Source: Arenicola marina (lineage: Eukaryota > Annelida > Polychaeta > Arenicolidae). Taken from it: a stretch of DNA of 64,000 nt. Both the position numbers and the translations under genes were made by a program. Under the pieces are notes generated by a model. It had not been told where the DNA came from. It ran no database searches and saw nothing but the letters and a program-made list of their open reading frames with translations. Shown here one piece after another: positions 46,625 to 58,178 of this stretch (position 1 is the stretch's first letter; each line of letters starts with the position of its first letter). The stretch covers positions 46,717,174 through 46,781,173 of the forward strand of contig OZ025250.1 in the NCBI GenBank assembly GCA_964019135.1, in the 5' to 3' direction.

Positions 46625-46960
46625 CCACACAAAAACTGGTAGTGTGGGGTGGGGGGTGGGTGGTGTTGGGTGGGGTTGCCTGTTGTGGGGTGGGGCTGGG
46701 AGGGTTGGTTTGGTTTGCGGTGGGGTTGGGTTGGTGTGGGGTTGGGTGGGCTGGGTACTGGGTGGGGTGGGGTTGGGTTGGTGTGGGGTGGGGTGGGCTG
46801 GGTACTGGGTGGGTTGGGGTTGGGTTGGTGTGAGGTGAGGTGGGTTGGTGTGGGGTGGGGCAAGGGTGGGTTGCTGTAGGATGGGTTAGTGTGGGGTGGG
46901 GCTGGGGTGGGTTGCTGTGGGGTGGGGTGGGGTGGGGCTGGGTTGGTGTGGGTTCCAGCC
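46625..46960. repeat. GT-rich degenerate satellite
   Basis: Mixtures of GGTGGGGTTGGGTTGGTGTG and related words, without one strict period. Low complexity, G-quadruplex-prone on the plus strand. Confidence 0.75.
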
Positions 46961-47439
46961 CGGAAGACCAGGAAATAAATAGGTGACAAAGGCGCTGTGC
47001 GGGCGAAGTGGTTAATCACATTACGGTGTTAGGTGTGGGGCGCCAATCGGGAAGGCACCCACCGGGCAAAGACCCGGAGGCGGCGGGGGGGGGGGGGTTA
47101 TCACTATAAGAGCCACCCAGATGAGGAAGTGTTGAGCCACACACCCCGGGGGGTGGGGGGGGGCATGGGTGGGGTGGAAAGGGGGGTCAGGAGAAGGACC
47201 CCCCCCCGGGAGCTGTCTAACCCAGCCATCAGTAATGTGGGTTTTGATATGAGGCGGAATTGGTTTTGACAGTAATTCGGGCCGTGTTTTTGTTGCCTTT
47301 GATTATCTAAGTTATCAATTACCGTGCTGGAAAAACACAACCAAGACAAAAAGATTTTTTTTTCGCCGGATGCCAGAAGCCTGTGATCCGCGACCTCTAA
47401 ATGACCCCTATAGGTAGGCCCCCTAGCGCTAGGACCTCT

Positions 47440-47945
47440 CTTCAGGATCAAATCCCTAGAACCCATATCCCTAGAACCCTATCCCTAGGACCCATATCCC
47501 TAGGACCCATATCCCTAGAACCCTATCCCTAGGACCCATATCCCTAGGACCCATATCCCTAGAACCCTATCCCTAGGACCCATATCCCTAGGACCCATAT
47601 CCCTAGGACCCATATCTCTAGGACCCTTATCCCTAGGACCCATATCCCTAGAATCCATATCCCTAGGACCCATATCCCTAGGAACCCTATCCCTAGGACC
47701 CATATCCCTAGAACCCTATCCCTAGGACCCCCATCCCTAGGGCCCATATCCCTAGGACCCCATCCCTAGGACCCCATCCCTAGGACCCCATCCCTAGGAC
47801 CCCATCCCTAGGACCCCATCCCTAGGACCCCATCCCTAGGACCCCCATCCCTAGGGTCCATATCCCTAGGACCCCATCCCTAGGATCCCATCCCTAGGAC
47901 CCCATCCCTAGGACCCCTATCCCTAGAACCCATTCCCCTAGGGCC
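47440..47945. repeat. 15/14-bp minisatellite, about 33 units
   Basis: Unit CCCTAGGACCCATAT, changing to CCCTAGGACCCCAT after about 47755. CCTAGG within each unit is palindromic. Confidence 0.9.
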
Positions 47946-47964
47946 CCCTCCGTCTCCCCTCACC

Positions 47965-48385
47965 CCTTTCTCGTACCTAGTGGTCTAGTGGTTAGCGTGT
48001 TCTGCCAGGCCAGCCAGCTGCCGTACCGGAGTAGCCTGTTGTCTAGTGGTTAGCGTGCTCTGCCATGCCAGCCAGGTACCGTACGAAGTACTCTGTGGTC
48101 CAGTGGTTAGTGGAGTCTGCCAGGCCAGCCAGCTACCGTACCGGAGTACCCTGTGATCTAGTGGTTCGCGTGCTCTGCCAGGCCAGCCAGCTACCGTACG
48201 GAGTACCCTGCGGTCTAGTGGTTAGTGTACTCTGTCAGGTCAGCCAGCTAAAGTACGGTGGTACCCTGTGGTCTAGTGGCTAGTGTGCTCTGCCAGGCCA
48301 GCGAGCTACCGTACCGGAGTACCCTATGGTCTAGTGGTTAGTGTACTCTACAAGGCCAGCCAGCTACCGCACCAGAGTACACTGT
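47965..48385 (+). repeat. 58-bp minisatellite carrying a tRNA-like A box, about 7 units
   Basis: Each unit contains TGTGGTCTAGTGGTTAGCG, close to the D-arm/A-box region of tRNA-Glu, followed by TGCTCTGCCAGGCCAGCCAG and CTACCGTACCGGAGTACCC. No B box is present and no unit can fold as a full tRNA, so these are not tRNA genes. The array probably grew from the front of a tRNA-derived SINE. Confidence 0.8.
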
Positions 48386-48744
48386 AAATGTTTAATCCTC
48401 GGATAAGGACCCGATGTCCTCCCGCGAAGAAGGTTTGGACGGATTCGCGGTAAGCACGCTCGGCCGCAGATAACAAGGATAAAACAATCAAGACGATAAT
48501 CACGTCTTGCTGCTTTAAATAGTGAGCGCTGATCAGTGAGGAGACATGCCTTGCCAGTATCAATATCAGTATCAATATATGGAAATGAATCGGTGTTTAG
48601 GCCGCTGTTCTGCGGAAATTCCCGTGCCGATGAGGGGTGGATGGATGAAACACGCCTTGGAGTAGGCGCCCTGACCCGGAGTCACACCCAGGACCCAGAT
48701 CTGCGGTCTGTCGCACTGATCAATACATCAGGGAGACCCCAAGA

Positions 48745-49635
48745 CCTTATGTGACAGTCCCTAAGTGGCAGTCACTATGTAGCAGGCCCTATGTGGCAGG
48801 CCCTAAGTGGCAGTCACTATGCGGCAGTCCCTATGTGGCAGTCACTATGTGGCAGGCCGTACGAGGCAGTTACTATGCGGCAGGACCTATGTGACAGTCC
48901 CTATGTGACAGTCCCTATGTGGCAGAACATATGTGATAGTCCCTATATGGCAGTCACTATGTGGCAGTCACTATGTGGCAGTCTAGGTGGCAGTCCCTAT
49001 GTGATAGTGCCTATGTGACAGTCCCTATGTAGCGGTTCCTATGTGACTCCCTATGTGACAGTCCCCAAATGTTTCTAGGTGGCAGTCCCTATTTGACAGT
49101 CCCTATGTGACAGTTCCTATGTGGTAGAACATATGTGATAGTCCCTATATGGCAGTCACTATGTGGCAGTCACTATGTGGCAGTCTAGGTGGCAGTCCCT
49201 ATGTGATAGTGCCTATGTGACAGTCCCTATGTAGCGGTTCCTATGTGACTCCCTATGTGACAGTCCCCAAATGTCTCTAGGTGGCAGTCCCTATTTGACA
49301 GTCCCTATGTGACAGTTCCTATGTGGTAGAACATATGTGATAGTCCCTATATGGCAGTCACTATGTGGCAGTCACTATGTGGCAGTCTAGGTGGCAGTCC
49401 CTATGTGATAGTGCCTATGTGACAGTCCCTATGTAGCGGTTCCTATGTGACTCCCTATGTGACAGTCCCCAAATGGCAGTCTCTAGGTGGCAGTCCCTAT
49501 TTGACAGTCCCTATGTGACAATACCCATGTGGCAGTCTCTGGGTGGCAGTCCCTATGTGACAGTCCCTATGTGGCAGTCCCTATTTGGCAGTCCCTATTT
49601 GGCAGTCCCTATGGGATCTGTCCTATTGGTTCAGT
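48745..49635. repeat. 14-bp minisatellite with ~200-bp higher-order repeat
   Basis: Unit CCCTATGTGACAGT / CACTATGTGGCAGT. A larger block beginning AGAACATATGTGATAGTCCC recurs near 48924, 49136 and 49328. A shorter array of the same unit lies at 52880-53095. Confidence 0.9.
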
Positions 49636-49766
49636 CCCTTGTATTGTCAGGATAAATTCTCACAATAAGTATTAATAATCACTGCGATATGTTTGTACAG
49701 GACTTTTATGTACAATTCTTTTAACATAACATTATAATAGTAAAATGCGGCTTTGGCCACGCTTAC

Positions 49767-49990
49767 CACATGCATCCCCAGCTTATCCCAGGCCTGGACC
49801 ACAATCTGCCAGCGAAGCGTGTAATTCTGCACCGCCTCTCGCCGCCATAGCTGCACGCGCACTGCATTGTGGTTAACCAGGTCGGCCCGCAGCGCACGTG
49901 CTTCGTGCGCTCCGGTTGGCTGATATTTAATCAGCGCCACTCTCCCATTTAACTCCAGTAAATTGTATCCTTTGGCGCCACATAGGAACG
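49767..49990 (-). CDS. ectodomain exon of the membrane protein
   Basis: From acceptor TTTGCTTTCAG at 49991 to donor GTG|GTAAGC at 49766. Encodes 74 complete codons after two bases that finish an Ala codon from the exon at 53890. The protein has normal globular composition (LLELNGRVALIKYQPTG, LVNHNAVRVQLWRREAV) and one sequon (NYT) followed by LRWQIVVQAWDKLGMHV. It ends in phase 0, fitting the exon at 25590. The stretch immediately upstream (49995-50250) repeats its acceptor and first bases five more times. Alternation of beta-like strands with conserved-looking Trp suggests an extracellular domain; family not recognised. Confidence 0.65.
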
Positions 49991-50250
49991 CTGAAAGCAA
50001 ACATAATTATATCATTTCGCGCCACATAAGAACGCTGAAAGCAAACATAATTATATCATTTCGCGCCGCATAGAAACACTGAAAGTAAACATAATTTTCT
50101 TCTGTGCCATTTAGGAACGCTGAAAGCAAACATAGTGGTATCATTTCGCGCCACATAGGAACGCTGAAAGCAAACACAATTATATAATTTCGCGCCACGC
50201 AGGAACGCTGAAAGCAAGTATAATTGTATACTTCCACAACATAGAGGAAC
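49991..50250 (-). repeat. 45-bp repeat of a 3' splice acceptor, five units plus the true site
   Basis: On the minus strand each unit holds ATGTTTGCTTTCAG then CGTTCCTATGTGGCGC, a branch-distance AT-rich part, the acceptor and the first 15 or so bases of the exon at 49990. The unit nearest the exon is best conserved; the distal ones drift (TTTACTTTCAGTG, CGTTCCTAAATGG). A second example of an acceptor-bearing minisatellite in this gene. Confidence 0.85.
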
Positions 50251-51740
50251 GGTCAAAAAACAAAAACAAATATAATTAGGGCTGTTGATTAGCAAATTAA
50301 TTGCTTTATGGTCGAACACGTCGGCGATTAGTTTATGCCTGGAGATCTAGATATATATAAATCATCTATTGTATTGAGCCTTGATAATCATTTTATTTTT
50401 CAATGGGAATATGAGTTGTTCATACTGCACACAGCATGATGTAGATTGTAGAGATTATAAATGACGCATCGTCAAAAAACGGATGACACAGAAAACGATT
50501 GAACTTGATCTTGGTGGACCGAATGTAATGACATGGCTGCGTTCGTCACACGAGCGGCGAACAGTCCAGAACAACCTCCAGGGACGATAAGAGGCTGAAT
50601 GGATGAAGCATGCTCCAGATTAGGCATCCGATGTCAGATCCGACGTCCGAGATTTATGCTTGTCTCAAATCCGTGTTCGGCTGCTCTCCGGTTTACAACC
50701 GATATATATCCCCTATTTCAAGCTCTTTGGGTCTCGGTGTTGGGGAGGCGCTGGCGGTCCCAGGTGTTCCTGCCCTCACCCCCCGGGCGGTGCCCCCCCC
50801 ACGGCGGGCGGTGGCCCCCACACGGCTGGCGGTGGTCCCACCCTGGGCGGCGGGAGAGGCGGGCAGGCCGCCGGGGTAGAGGATCTACAGGCGGGGGGGC
50901 TCCATGGTGTCCGAGTCAGACCTGGTCCTCCTCAAGATGGCATCCACAACATATCGATAACGCTTCGAGAATTACGGACATTTGGCTAAATGGAGACGCG
51001 TAAACAAATTGCGGGTTTATGAGTGAGGTGTATGTGCTTCAGGCGATGGGGGCAGGGCGGGGTGGGGGTGGTGAGGGTGGCTGGCTGTCCGGGGGGGTCT
51101 GTGAGACAGAGGGGTGTACTCACCGATTAGGAGGGCGCCCGCCAGAAGCATGCTGCAAGTTACGTCCTCGGCATGAACACACGCAATGACTGGTGAAGGA
51201 AACTGGCAGAGCGCAGACCCGGCGGGCTGGGGTAAGGCACTCCCATCTCCCTCCTCCCACCCCGGCCCGGCCCGCCCCGCCCATCCCACCCCCGCCCCCC
51301 ACACACACACACTCAGGCCCACGGGCTGGGGTATGGGGACGCCTGCTAGCCCCACCGCCCGACAGGCAAGGAGGATAGGACCAAGTTAACCCCACCCCCA
51401 TAGAAAGGGAAAGGGGTTCGGCCGTCATGTGACCACCCTACAACCCCCCCCCCCCACCCCTATACAGAGCGGGAGGGCCAACCCTGCCTTCCCATACCGG
51501 CCGGGAGTGGGGCGTCTCCTCACCCCCTGCCCTCACCCCCCCCCCCCCGACCCCCTCAGCCCGCACGCGCCACCGACAGCGGAAGGCTTTTCACGCCGCC
51601 CACAAATATTGGATTTCATCGGCGCCGCGGGATGTGACGTCACGTGGCGGAGCAGCCCCGCAGTGAAGGGAAGGAGTCGCCGTTATAGGTGGGATGGGCA
51701 GCATATGAGGCACCGCTGATTGCTTGGGCCGGGCCCTTGA
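50251..51740. other. intronic spacer
   Basis: AT-rich to about 50500, then GC-rich with C tracts (50780-50830, 51240-51330, 51440-51560). Overlapping short open frames have no recognisable domain and no strong splice sites. Confidence 0.35.
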
Positions 51741-52510
51741 CGGGAACTTGAGGGGGTGGGCGGGGCAGCGCGGGTGGGAATGAGGAGGGGGGTGGGGCAC
51801 TCAGGGTGGGATGGGGAGGGGGCAATCAGGGTGGGATGGGAAGAGGGGTGGGACAGTCAGGGTTGGATGGGAAGATGGGTGGGGCAGTCAGAGTGTAATG
51901 GGGAGGGAGTGGGGCAGTCAAGGTGTAATGGGGAGGGAGTGGGGCAGTCAAAGTGAGATGGGGAGGGGGTGGGACAGTCAGGGTGGGATAGGGAGGGGGT
52001 GGGGCAGTCAGTGTGGGATGGGGAGGGAGTGGGGCAGTTAGGGTGGGATGGGGCGGGGGTGGGGCAGTCAGAGTGGGATGGGGCGGGGGGGGGCAGTCAG
52101 GGCGTAAAGGGGAGGGGGTGGGGCAGCGCGGGTGGGGATGGGAAGAGGGACGGGCAGTCAGGGTGGGATGGGGAGGGGGTGGGACAGTCAGGGTGGGATA
52201 GGCAGGGGGTGGGGCAGCCAGGGTGGGATAGGGAGGGCGTGGGGCAGTCAGGGTAGGATGGGGAGGGAGTGGGGCAGTTAGGGTGGGATGGGGAGGGAGT
52301 GGGGCAGTCAAAGTGAGATGGGGCGGGGGTGGGGCAGTTAGGGTGGGATGGGGCGGGGGGGGCAGTCAGGGCGTAAAGGGGAGGGGGTGGGGCAGCGCGG
52401 GGGTTTAGGATGGGAAGAGGGACGGGGCAGTCAGGGTGTGGATAGGAAGAGGGGTGGGGCAATCAGGGTTGGGATGGTGAGGAGGGTCAGGGAGTCCGGC
52501 TGGGGAAGGG
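51740..52510. repeat. about 30-bp G-rich minisatellite, about 25 units
   Basis: Unit GGTGGGATGGGGAGGGGGTG plus GGGCAGTCAG, with AAGAGG and GGAGT variants. Strong G-quadruplex potential. Confidence 0.9.
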
Positions 52511-52879
52511 GAGGGGAAAGAGGCGCAGGGGGGGGGGGGGTGATAAGTCTGCTTTACAGCTGTGATGACTTGAAAATAATGATGGAGTCGTGGAGGGGTA
52601 TATGGGGATGGATGGCAGGGTGCTGTGGGGGTGGAGGGGGAGGGGGGGAGGGTGACGAACCGTTGGAACCCCGGACAAGATGTGATTGAGTTGTAGTTGT
52701 AGTTGCGACTGATCTGCCCCTATATAAACAAATTTGAGTAAATCGCCAGACTACGCACAGTTTAGTTCAGGGATGTGTGTGTGTGTGGGGGGGGGCGGGT
52801 ACTGTGGAGGACGGTCAGCGGATCAGTCGCTGCGCCACATGCATGGCGGCGTTAATCTGCAAGGTACGCCACATGGTGC

Positions 52880-53095
52880 TCCATGACAGGCCCCATCAGC
52901 CCCTATGTGAGTCCCTATGTGACAGTCCATATGTGGCAGCTCCTATGTGACAGTCCCTATGTGACAGTCCCTATGTGGCAGCCCCTATGTGAGTCCCTAT
53001 GTGGCAGTCCATGTGTGGCAGCCCCTATGTGAGTCCCTATGTGACAGTCCATATGTGGCAGCCCCTATGTGACAGTCCCTATGTGACCGTTACTC
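52880..53095. repeat. 14-bp minisatellite, second locus
   Basis: Same CCCTATGTGACAGT family as 48745-49635, with GCCCCTATGTGAGT variants; about 15 units. Confidence 0.85.
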
Positions 53096-53164
53096 CGCTG
53101 TCAGATGTTGAGATGAATACGTGGTTGGCCGTATCAGTGTGTGGTATATTTGGTGGGGTTGGGT

Positions 53165-53455
53165 TGGGGGGGAGGGGGGTGGTATCGCGGAACAAGCCAA
53201 TTTGAGACCGGCAGAGCTTGCCGCAGTCATCACATCGAGGTCCTGTCGTTTGCATCCTCACTATAACTGGATTCTCTCAGCCTGATGTGCAATTTCGTGA
53301 GCCAGAGCTCAAGGTGGTGGACGATTCCATCTGCGCCGAAACGTCCCCATCTTCTACCAATGTCGCCAAAGCCGCTATAAGTCGATGGAGTGATACCTTC
53401 ATGTCACGTTTGCTGGCGTCCTTGAACCTTTGGGCTTTGGTCGCCCAGTAGGCGG
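53165..53455 (-). mobile_element. LINE ORF2 C-terminal remnant (zinc-knuckle tail)
   Basis: A minus-strand frame encodes RCDDCGKLCRSQIGLFRD, matching the Cys-x2-Cys ... SRIGLxxH tail common at the end of LINE ORF2 proteins in aquatic animals (the final His appears replaced by Asp). Upstream in another frame are WATKAQRFKDASKRDMKVSL and related residues. At least one frame change separates the pieces, so it is a decayed fragment. Confidence 0.45.
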
Positions 53456-53889
53456 CGGTCTGTTCGCCATGGGGCTATAAGGCCATAGGGTCATAGAGCC
53501 ACATGGCCATAGGGCCACAGGGCAGACCCTTTGGGATACGCCGCAATTATACGCCATCTTGGAAAAGCATGACAGGCGCAAAGAGTGTTAGGAAATGTTT
53601 TGGTGTTATCTTGACTTCACCACGGAGATAAATAGCACGTCTCTAGGTTATTGGCAAGGCATGTATTAAGTTAATGAGCTTGTCTAACTTACGTCCCGCA
53701 GATATAATAACTTTTTCTTTAGATAGATGAAAATATCGTATGTTTAACTGTCGACAGAATATGTAATCATGCGATGACGCGGTCTTGACGTCTCGCAAAG
53801 ACAAAAATAATACCCAGAATGCATTGCACCTGCAGTGGCGCCTCACAGTATAATAATCTGAACTATGATGCGCGAAGTCGTACACTTAC

Positions 53890-53949
53890 CCAGGTCAGCG
53901 AAAACGTCCTTGCATGTGATTTTCTCGTCTTTCGAAAATATGACGCAGG
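53890..53949 (-). CDS. 60-bp exon of the membrane protein (copy 1)
   Basis: Bounded by ATCTTCGCAG and GTAAGT, both strong sites. It reads CVIFSKDEKITCKDVFADL with two bases before and one after. Its trailing G plus the CG opening the exon at 49990 makes an Ala codon, so the two are phase-compatible. Two cysteines in 19 residues fit an extracellular segment. Repeated at 56314-56373 in the duplicated block. Confidence 0.55.
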
Positions 53950-54872
53950 CTGCGAAGATGGCAAAATGGGTTAGACGATAACAAGGTGCTACGAGAACAT
54001 TGGCTGTAAATTAGCATTTTGTGCCTACTATGAATGTATCCCAAACTTGTGGCGCTGTTACCGAGAACAACGCCGCAAGTTCTACTGTTTACTTTTGCTG
54101 TGAATGAAAATAAAATACACTGAAAATAAAGCCGAGATGGGCTTTAGAAGTGAACTATGTTTACATTTCTGCATGAAGCTAGTTTTTTCGATAGTTTTAA
54201 AGACACTTTGTGGAAGTTTTTGCATACAGCGCATGCGCCTTAACACTGCGTGCAGTGTCGCCCTCAGGCGAATGCGGTAGTGCCTGAAACCGCACGTGAA
54301 AATTCCTATCGCATGCTCAATAGGGCAATTTGAACAACAAAAATGGCGTAACCACATTGCTTGATCGAATAGGACGCGTCTCGATATGAAATGGTCAGAT
54401 CATCTTGAATTAAGTTCAGTTAAATCATGCAGGCAAAGAAATGAAACATTTTCTCTTTTTATGTTACATTTTTTACTGAATCCTCATCGGATTATATCTT
54501 CCTATGGTAATTTGCGTGCAGGGAAATGTAGCCTTTGCTACGTGATATGGTTACTTTGAATGTTACCGCTCTAAGACCGAAGGAAGCCCTTGTGAACCAG
54601 AAATAAGGTAGTACATTGTAATATACCAATATGAAGGAGAGAACACAATTGTTGCCATGCCTTCACCAGTTGTTGGTTACGTTCCCACGGCAACCGTTGA
54701 CGAGGCGGCTATCAATTATTGACCGACAATTTAAGTAATATACAACAGTTAGCTCCCACAAAGCAAACGATAAATTCAGTTCTTTTCTTTGGACTGACTT
54801 TGCAGAGAAAGAACAACAACTTTACTCTTGTTTGCATAGATACCATACTATGACAAAGATACCAAGCTTAAC

Positions 54873-55045
54873 TTAATTAACCGTTAAATAATCCATATAT
54901 ATTTGTAGTGAGGTGTCCCAATGTATGTCACAAGGCTGGTTCCTTGGATAGTCTATTAGCGTCTGCTCGTCCGGCGAATACTTGGCCACGCTACCGATTT
55001 CTGACAGTCTCCACTTAAAGTCAATAAAACACACGTGGCAGGTGC
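54873..55045 (-). CDS. exon-like open segment, unrecognised (copy 1)
   Basis: The frame holds WRLSEIGSVAKYSPDEQTL and YPRNQPCDIHWDTSL, which look like real protein. A possible acceptor (TTGACTTTAAG) precedes the first Trp. No good donor follows before the stop, and phase does not fit the exon at 53949 directly. Either part of the same gene with an unseen junction, or not coding. Second copy near 57300-57466. Confidence 0.3.
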
Positions 55046-55827
55046 ACATCCTAAGAGCCGGATTCAACGGATTCAACGGATTCAACAGACAAAAAATCGG
55101 AATCGAAATTGCCTTTTACTGGTCGGTTCTGTCTGTCCCGCGTCCTTCAAAGCCTGACACTGTTGACCAGAACCATGATGACATATCACACCACACAGCC
55201 AATACCAAGGTGGCGCAATAGAGGGTGGAACGAGGGTCCGCCATTAGGCGGTGAGGCTATGCACCCCAAGGGTTGACACCATGTCAACACGCGGGGTGCC
55301 ACCACTCCCCGGGCACCAAAAGCCACCCCCCTCCCCGCAACCACCCACTGAGTGATCCAGGGTGATCCCTGAGGCTGGAGAAAAACTGCTCGTCTGATGG
55401 CGGGAAGTAAATTTCAATATTATCTCAAAGTCCGATATCAGAGGCAGATATTAACTGTATGTTTTTTTTCCGGCGAGACGTCATCGAGGGTTTGACAAGT
55501 GAACATTATCCTCTGCCCCACGGTACAACCGACAGACCCACAGACGTATATCCAATTTAAATAGCGCGTTTAAAGCATGGGAATAGACCCCAATTTGTCT
55601 TCTCTGACCGATGTTTTCGTTGTTTGGGGGGGGGGGGCGGGGGGGGGCGTGTTATTATGTTCTTCACGGTCTGTGGCTTAAACCCAATAGTTATCTCAGC
55701 ACAAGACTCCCAGATATGAGGATAGGATATGGCATTTGTGCTGACATTAATCCATCTGGGAGTTGGATCACTGATCCAAGTGGGTTAAGGGATGGAGAGA
55801 GGGCGGGACATGTTGTCATGGGTTAAT

Positions 55828-56027
55828 NNNNNNNNNNNNNNNNNNNNNNNNNNNNNNNNNNNNNNNNNNNNNNNNNNNNNNNNNNNNNNNNNNNNNNNNN
55901 NNNNNNNNNNNNNNNNNNNNNNNNNNNNNNNNNNNNNNNNNNNNNNNNNNNNNNNNNNNNNNNNNNNNNNNNNNNNNNNNNNNNNNNNNNNNNNNNNNNN
56001 NNNNNNNNNNNNNNNNNNNNNNNNNNN
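55828..56027. other. scaffold gap of exactly 200 N
   Basis: Fixed-size gap flanked by two copies of the same 2.15-kb block. Confidence 0.99.
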
Positions 56028-56313
56028 TGTTATCTTGACTTCACCACGGAGATAAATAGCACGTCTCTAGGTTATTGGCAAGGCATGTATTAAGTTAATG
56101 AGCTTGTCTAACTTACGTCCCGCAGATATAATAACTTTTTCTTTAGATAGATGAAAATATCGTATGTTTAACTGTCGACAGAATATGTAATCATGCGATG
56201 ACGCGGTCTTGACGTCTCGCAAAGACAAAAATAATACCCAGAATGCATTGCACCTGCAGTGGCGCCTCACAGTATAATAATCTGAACTATGATGCGCGAA
56301 GTCGTACACTTAC

Positions 56314-56373
56314 CCAGGTCAGCGAAAACGTCCTTGCATGTGATTTTCTCGTCTTTCGAAAATATGACGCAGG
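56314..56373 (-). CDS. 60-bp exon of the membrane protein (copy 2)
   Basis: Same sequence and splice sites as 53890-53949. Only one of the two copies is probably real in any one chromosome. Confidence 0.5.
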
Positions 56374-58074
56374 CTGCGAAGATGGCAAAATGGGTTAGAC
56401 GATAACAAGGTGCTACGAGAACATTGGCTGTAAATTAGCATTTTGTGCCTACTATGAATGTATCCCAAACTTGTGGCGCTGTTACCGAGAACAACGCCGC
56501 AAGTTCTACTGTTTACTTTTGCTGTGAATGAAAATAAAATACACTGAAAATAAAGCCGAGATGGGCTTTAGAAGTGAACTATGTTTACATTTCTGCATGA
56601 AGCTAGTTTTTTCGATAGTTTTAAAGACACTTTGTGGAAGTTTTTGCATACAGCGCATGCGCCTTAACACTGCGTGCAGTGTCGCCCTCAGGCGAATGCG
56701 GTAGTGCCTGAAACCGCACGTGAAAATTCCTATCGCATGCTCAATAGGGCAATTTGAACAACAAAAATGGCGTAACCACATTGCTTGATCGAATAGGACG
56801 CGTCTCGATATGAAATGGTCAGATCATCTTGAATTAAGTTCAGTTAAATCATGCAGGCAAAGAAATGAAACATTTTCTCTTTTTATGTTACATTTTTTAC
56901 TGAATCCTCATCGGATTATATCTTCCTATGGTAATTTGCGTGCAGGGAAATGTAGCCTTTGCTACGTGATATGGTTACTTTGAATGTTACCGCTCTAAGA
57001 CCGAAGGAAGCCCTTGTGAACCAGAAATAAGGTAGTACATTGTAATATACCAATATGAAGGAGAGAACACAATTGTTGCCATGCCTTCACCAGTTGTTGG
57101 TTACGTTCCCACGGCAACCGTTGACGAGGCGGCTATCAATTATTGACCGACAATTTAAGTAATATACAACAGTTAGCTCCCACAAAGCAAACGATAAATT
57201 CAGTTCTTTTCTTTGGACTGACTTTGCAGAGAAAGAACAACAACTTTACTCTTGTTTGCATAGATACCATACTATGACAAAGATACCAAGCTTAACTTAA
57301 TTAACCGTTAAATAATCCATATATATTTGTAGTGAGGTGTCCCAATGTATGTCACAAGGCTGGTTCCTTGGATAGTCTATTAGCGTCTGCTCGTCCGGCG
57401 AATACTTGGCCACGCTACCGATTTCTGACAGTCTCCACTTAAAGTCAATAAAACACACGTGGCAGGTGCACATCCTAAGAGCCGGATTCAACGGATTCAA
57501 CAGACAAAAAATCGGAATCGAAATTGCCTTTTACTGGTCGGTTCTGTCTGTCCCGCGTCCTTCAAAGCCTGACACTGTTGACCAGAACCATGATGACATA
57601 TCACACCACACAGCCAATACCAAGGTGGCGCAATAGAGGGTGGAACGAGGGTCCGCCATTAGGCGGTGAGGCTATGCACCCCAAGGGTTGACACCATGTC
57701 AACACGCGGGGTGCCACCACTCCCCGGGCACCAAAAGCCACCCCCCTCCCCGCAACCACCCACTGAGTGATCCAGGGTGATCCCTGAGGCTGGAGAAAAA
57801 CTGCTCGTCTGATGGCGGGAAGTAAATTTCAATATTATCTCAAAGTCCGATATCAGAGGCAGATATTAACTGTATGTTTTTTTTCCGGCGAGACGTCATC
57901 GAGGGTTTGACAAGTGAACATTATCCTCTGCCCCACGGTACAACCGACAGACCCACAGACGTATATCCAATTTAAATAGCGCGTTTAAAGCATGGGAATA
58001 GACCCCAATTTGTCTTCTCTGACCGATGTTTTCGTTGTTTGGGGGGGGGGGGCGGGGGGGGGGCGTGTTATTAT

Positions 58075-58178
58075 GTTCTTCACGGTCTGTGGCTTAAACC
58101 CAATAGTTATCTCAGCACAAGACTCCCAGATATGAGGATAGGATATGGCATTTGTGCTGACATTAATCCATCTGGGAG
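58075..58178 (-). CDS. exon-like open segment, unrecognised
   Basis: After TTTTCCCTCCCAG the minus strand reads WINVSTNAISYPHIWESC and then AEITIGFKPQT, with one sequon (NVS). The composition looks like protein and the acceptor is good, but the donor (GTGAAG) is weak. It could be an upstream exon of the membrane-protein gene. In the first block copy (55662-55762) the sequence beyond this acceptor differs. Confidence 0.35.

Larger units (their letters stand above)
53605..55762. repeat. first copy of a ~2.15-kb block duplicated across the second gap
   Basis: Nearly identical to 56028-58179. The clearest difference is a 9-bp CGGATTCAA unit present three times here (about 55060) and twice in the other copy. 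The block ends at TCTGGGAG, and 65 bp of different sequence then lead to the gap. Likely allelic duplication. Confidence 0.85.

Noticed and set aside
46625-46960. Ciliate-type telomere (TTGGGG)
   Set aside because: G/T-rich but irregular; no sustained hexamer.
47440-47945. Interstitial telomere repeat (CCCTA words)
   Set aside because: The unit is CCCTAGGACCCATAT, not TTAGGG or a known telomere variant.
47965-48385. Cluster of tRNA-Glu genes
   Set aside because: Only the A-box/D-arm part matches; the units lack a T arm, anticodon arm and acceptor stem.
53643-53885. 80-codon minus-strand frame downstream of the 60-bp exon
   Set aside because: It lies in the intron after a strong GTAAGT donor and has no domain.
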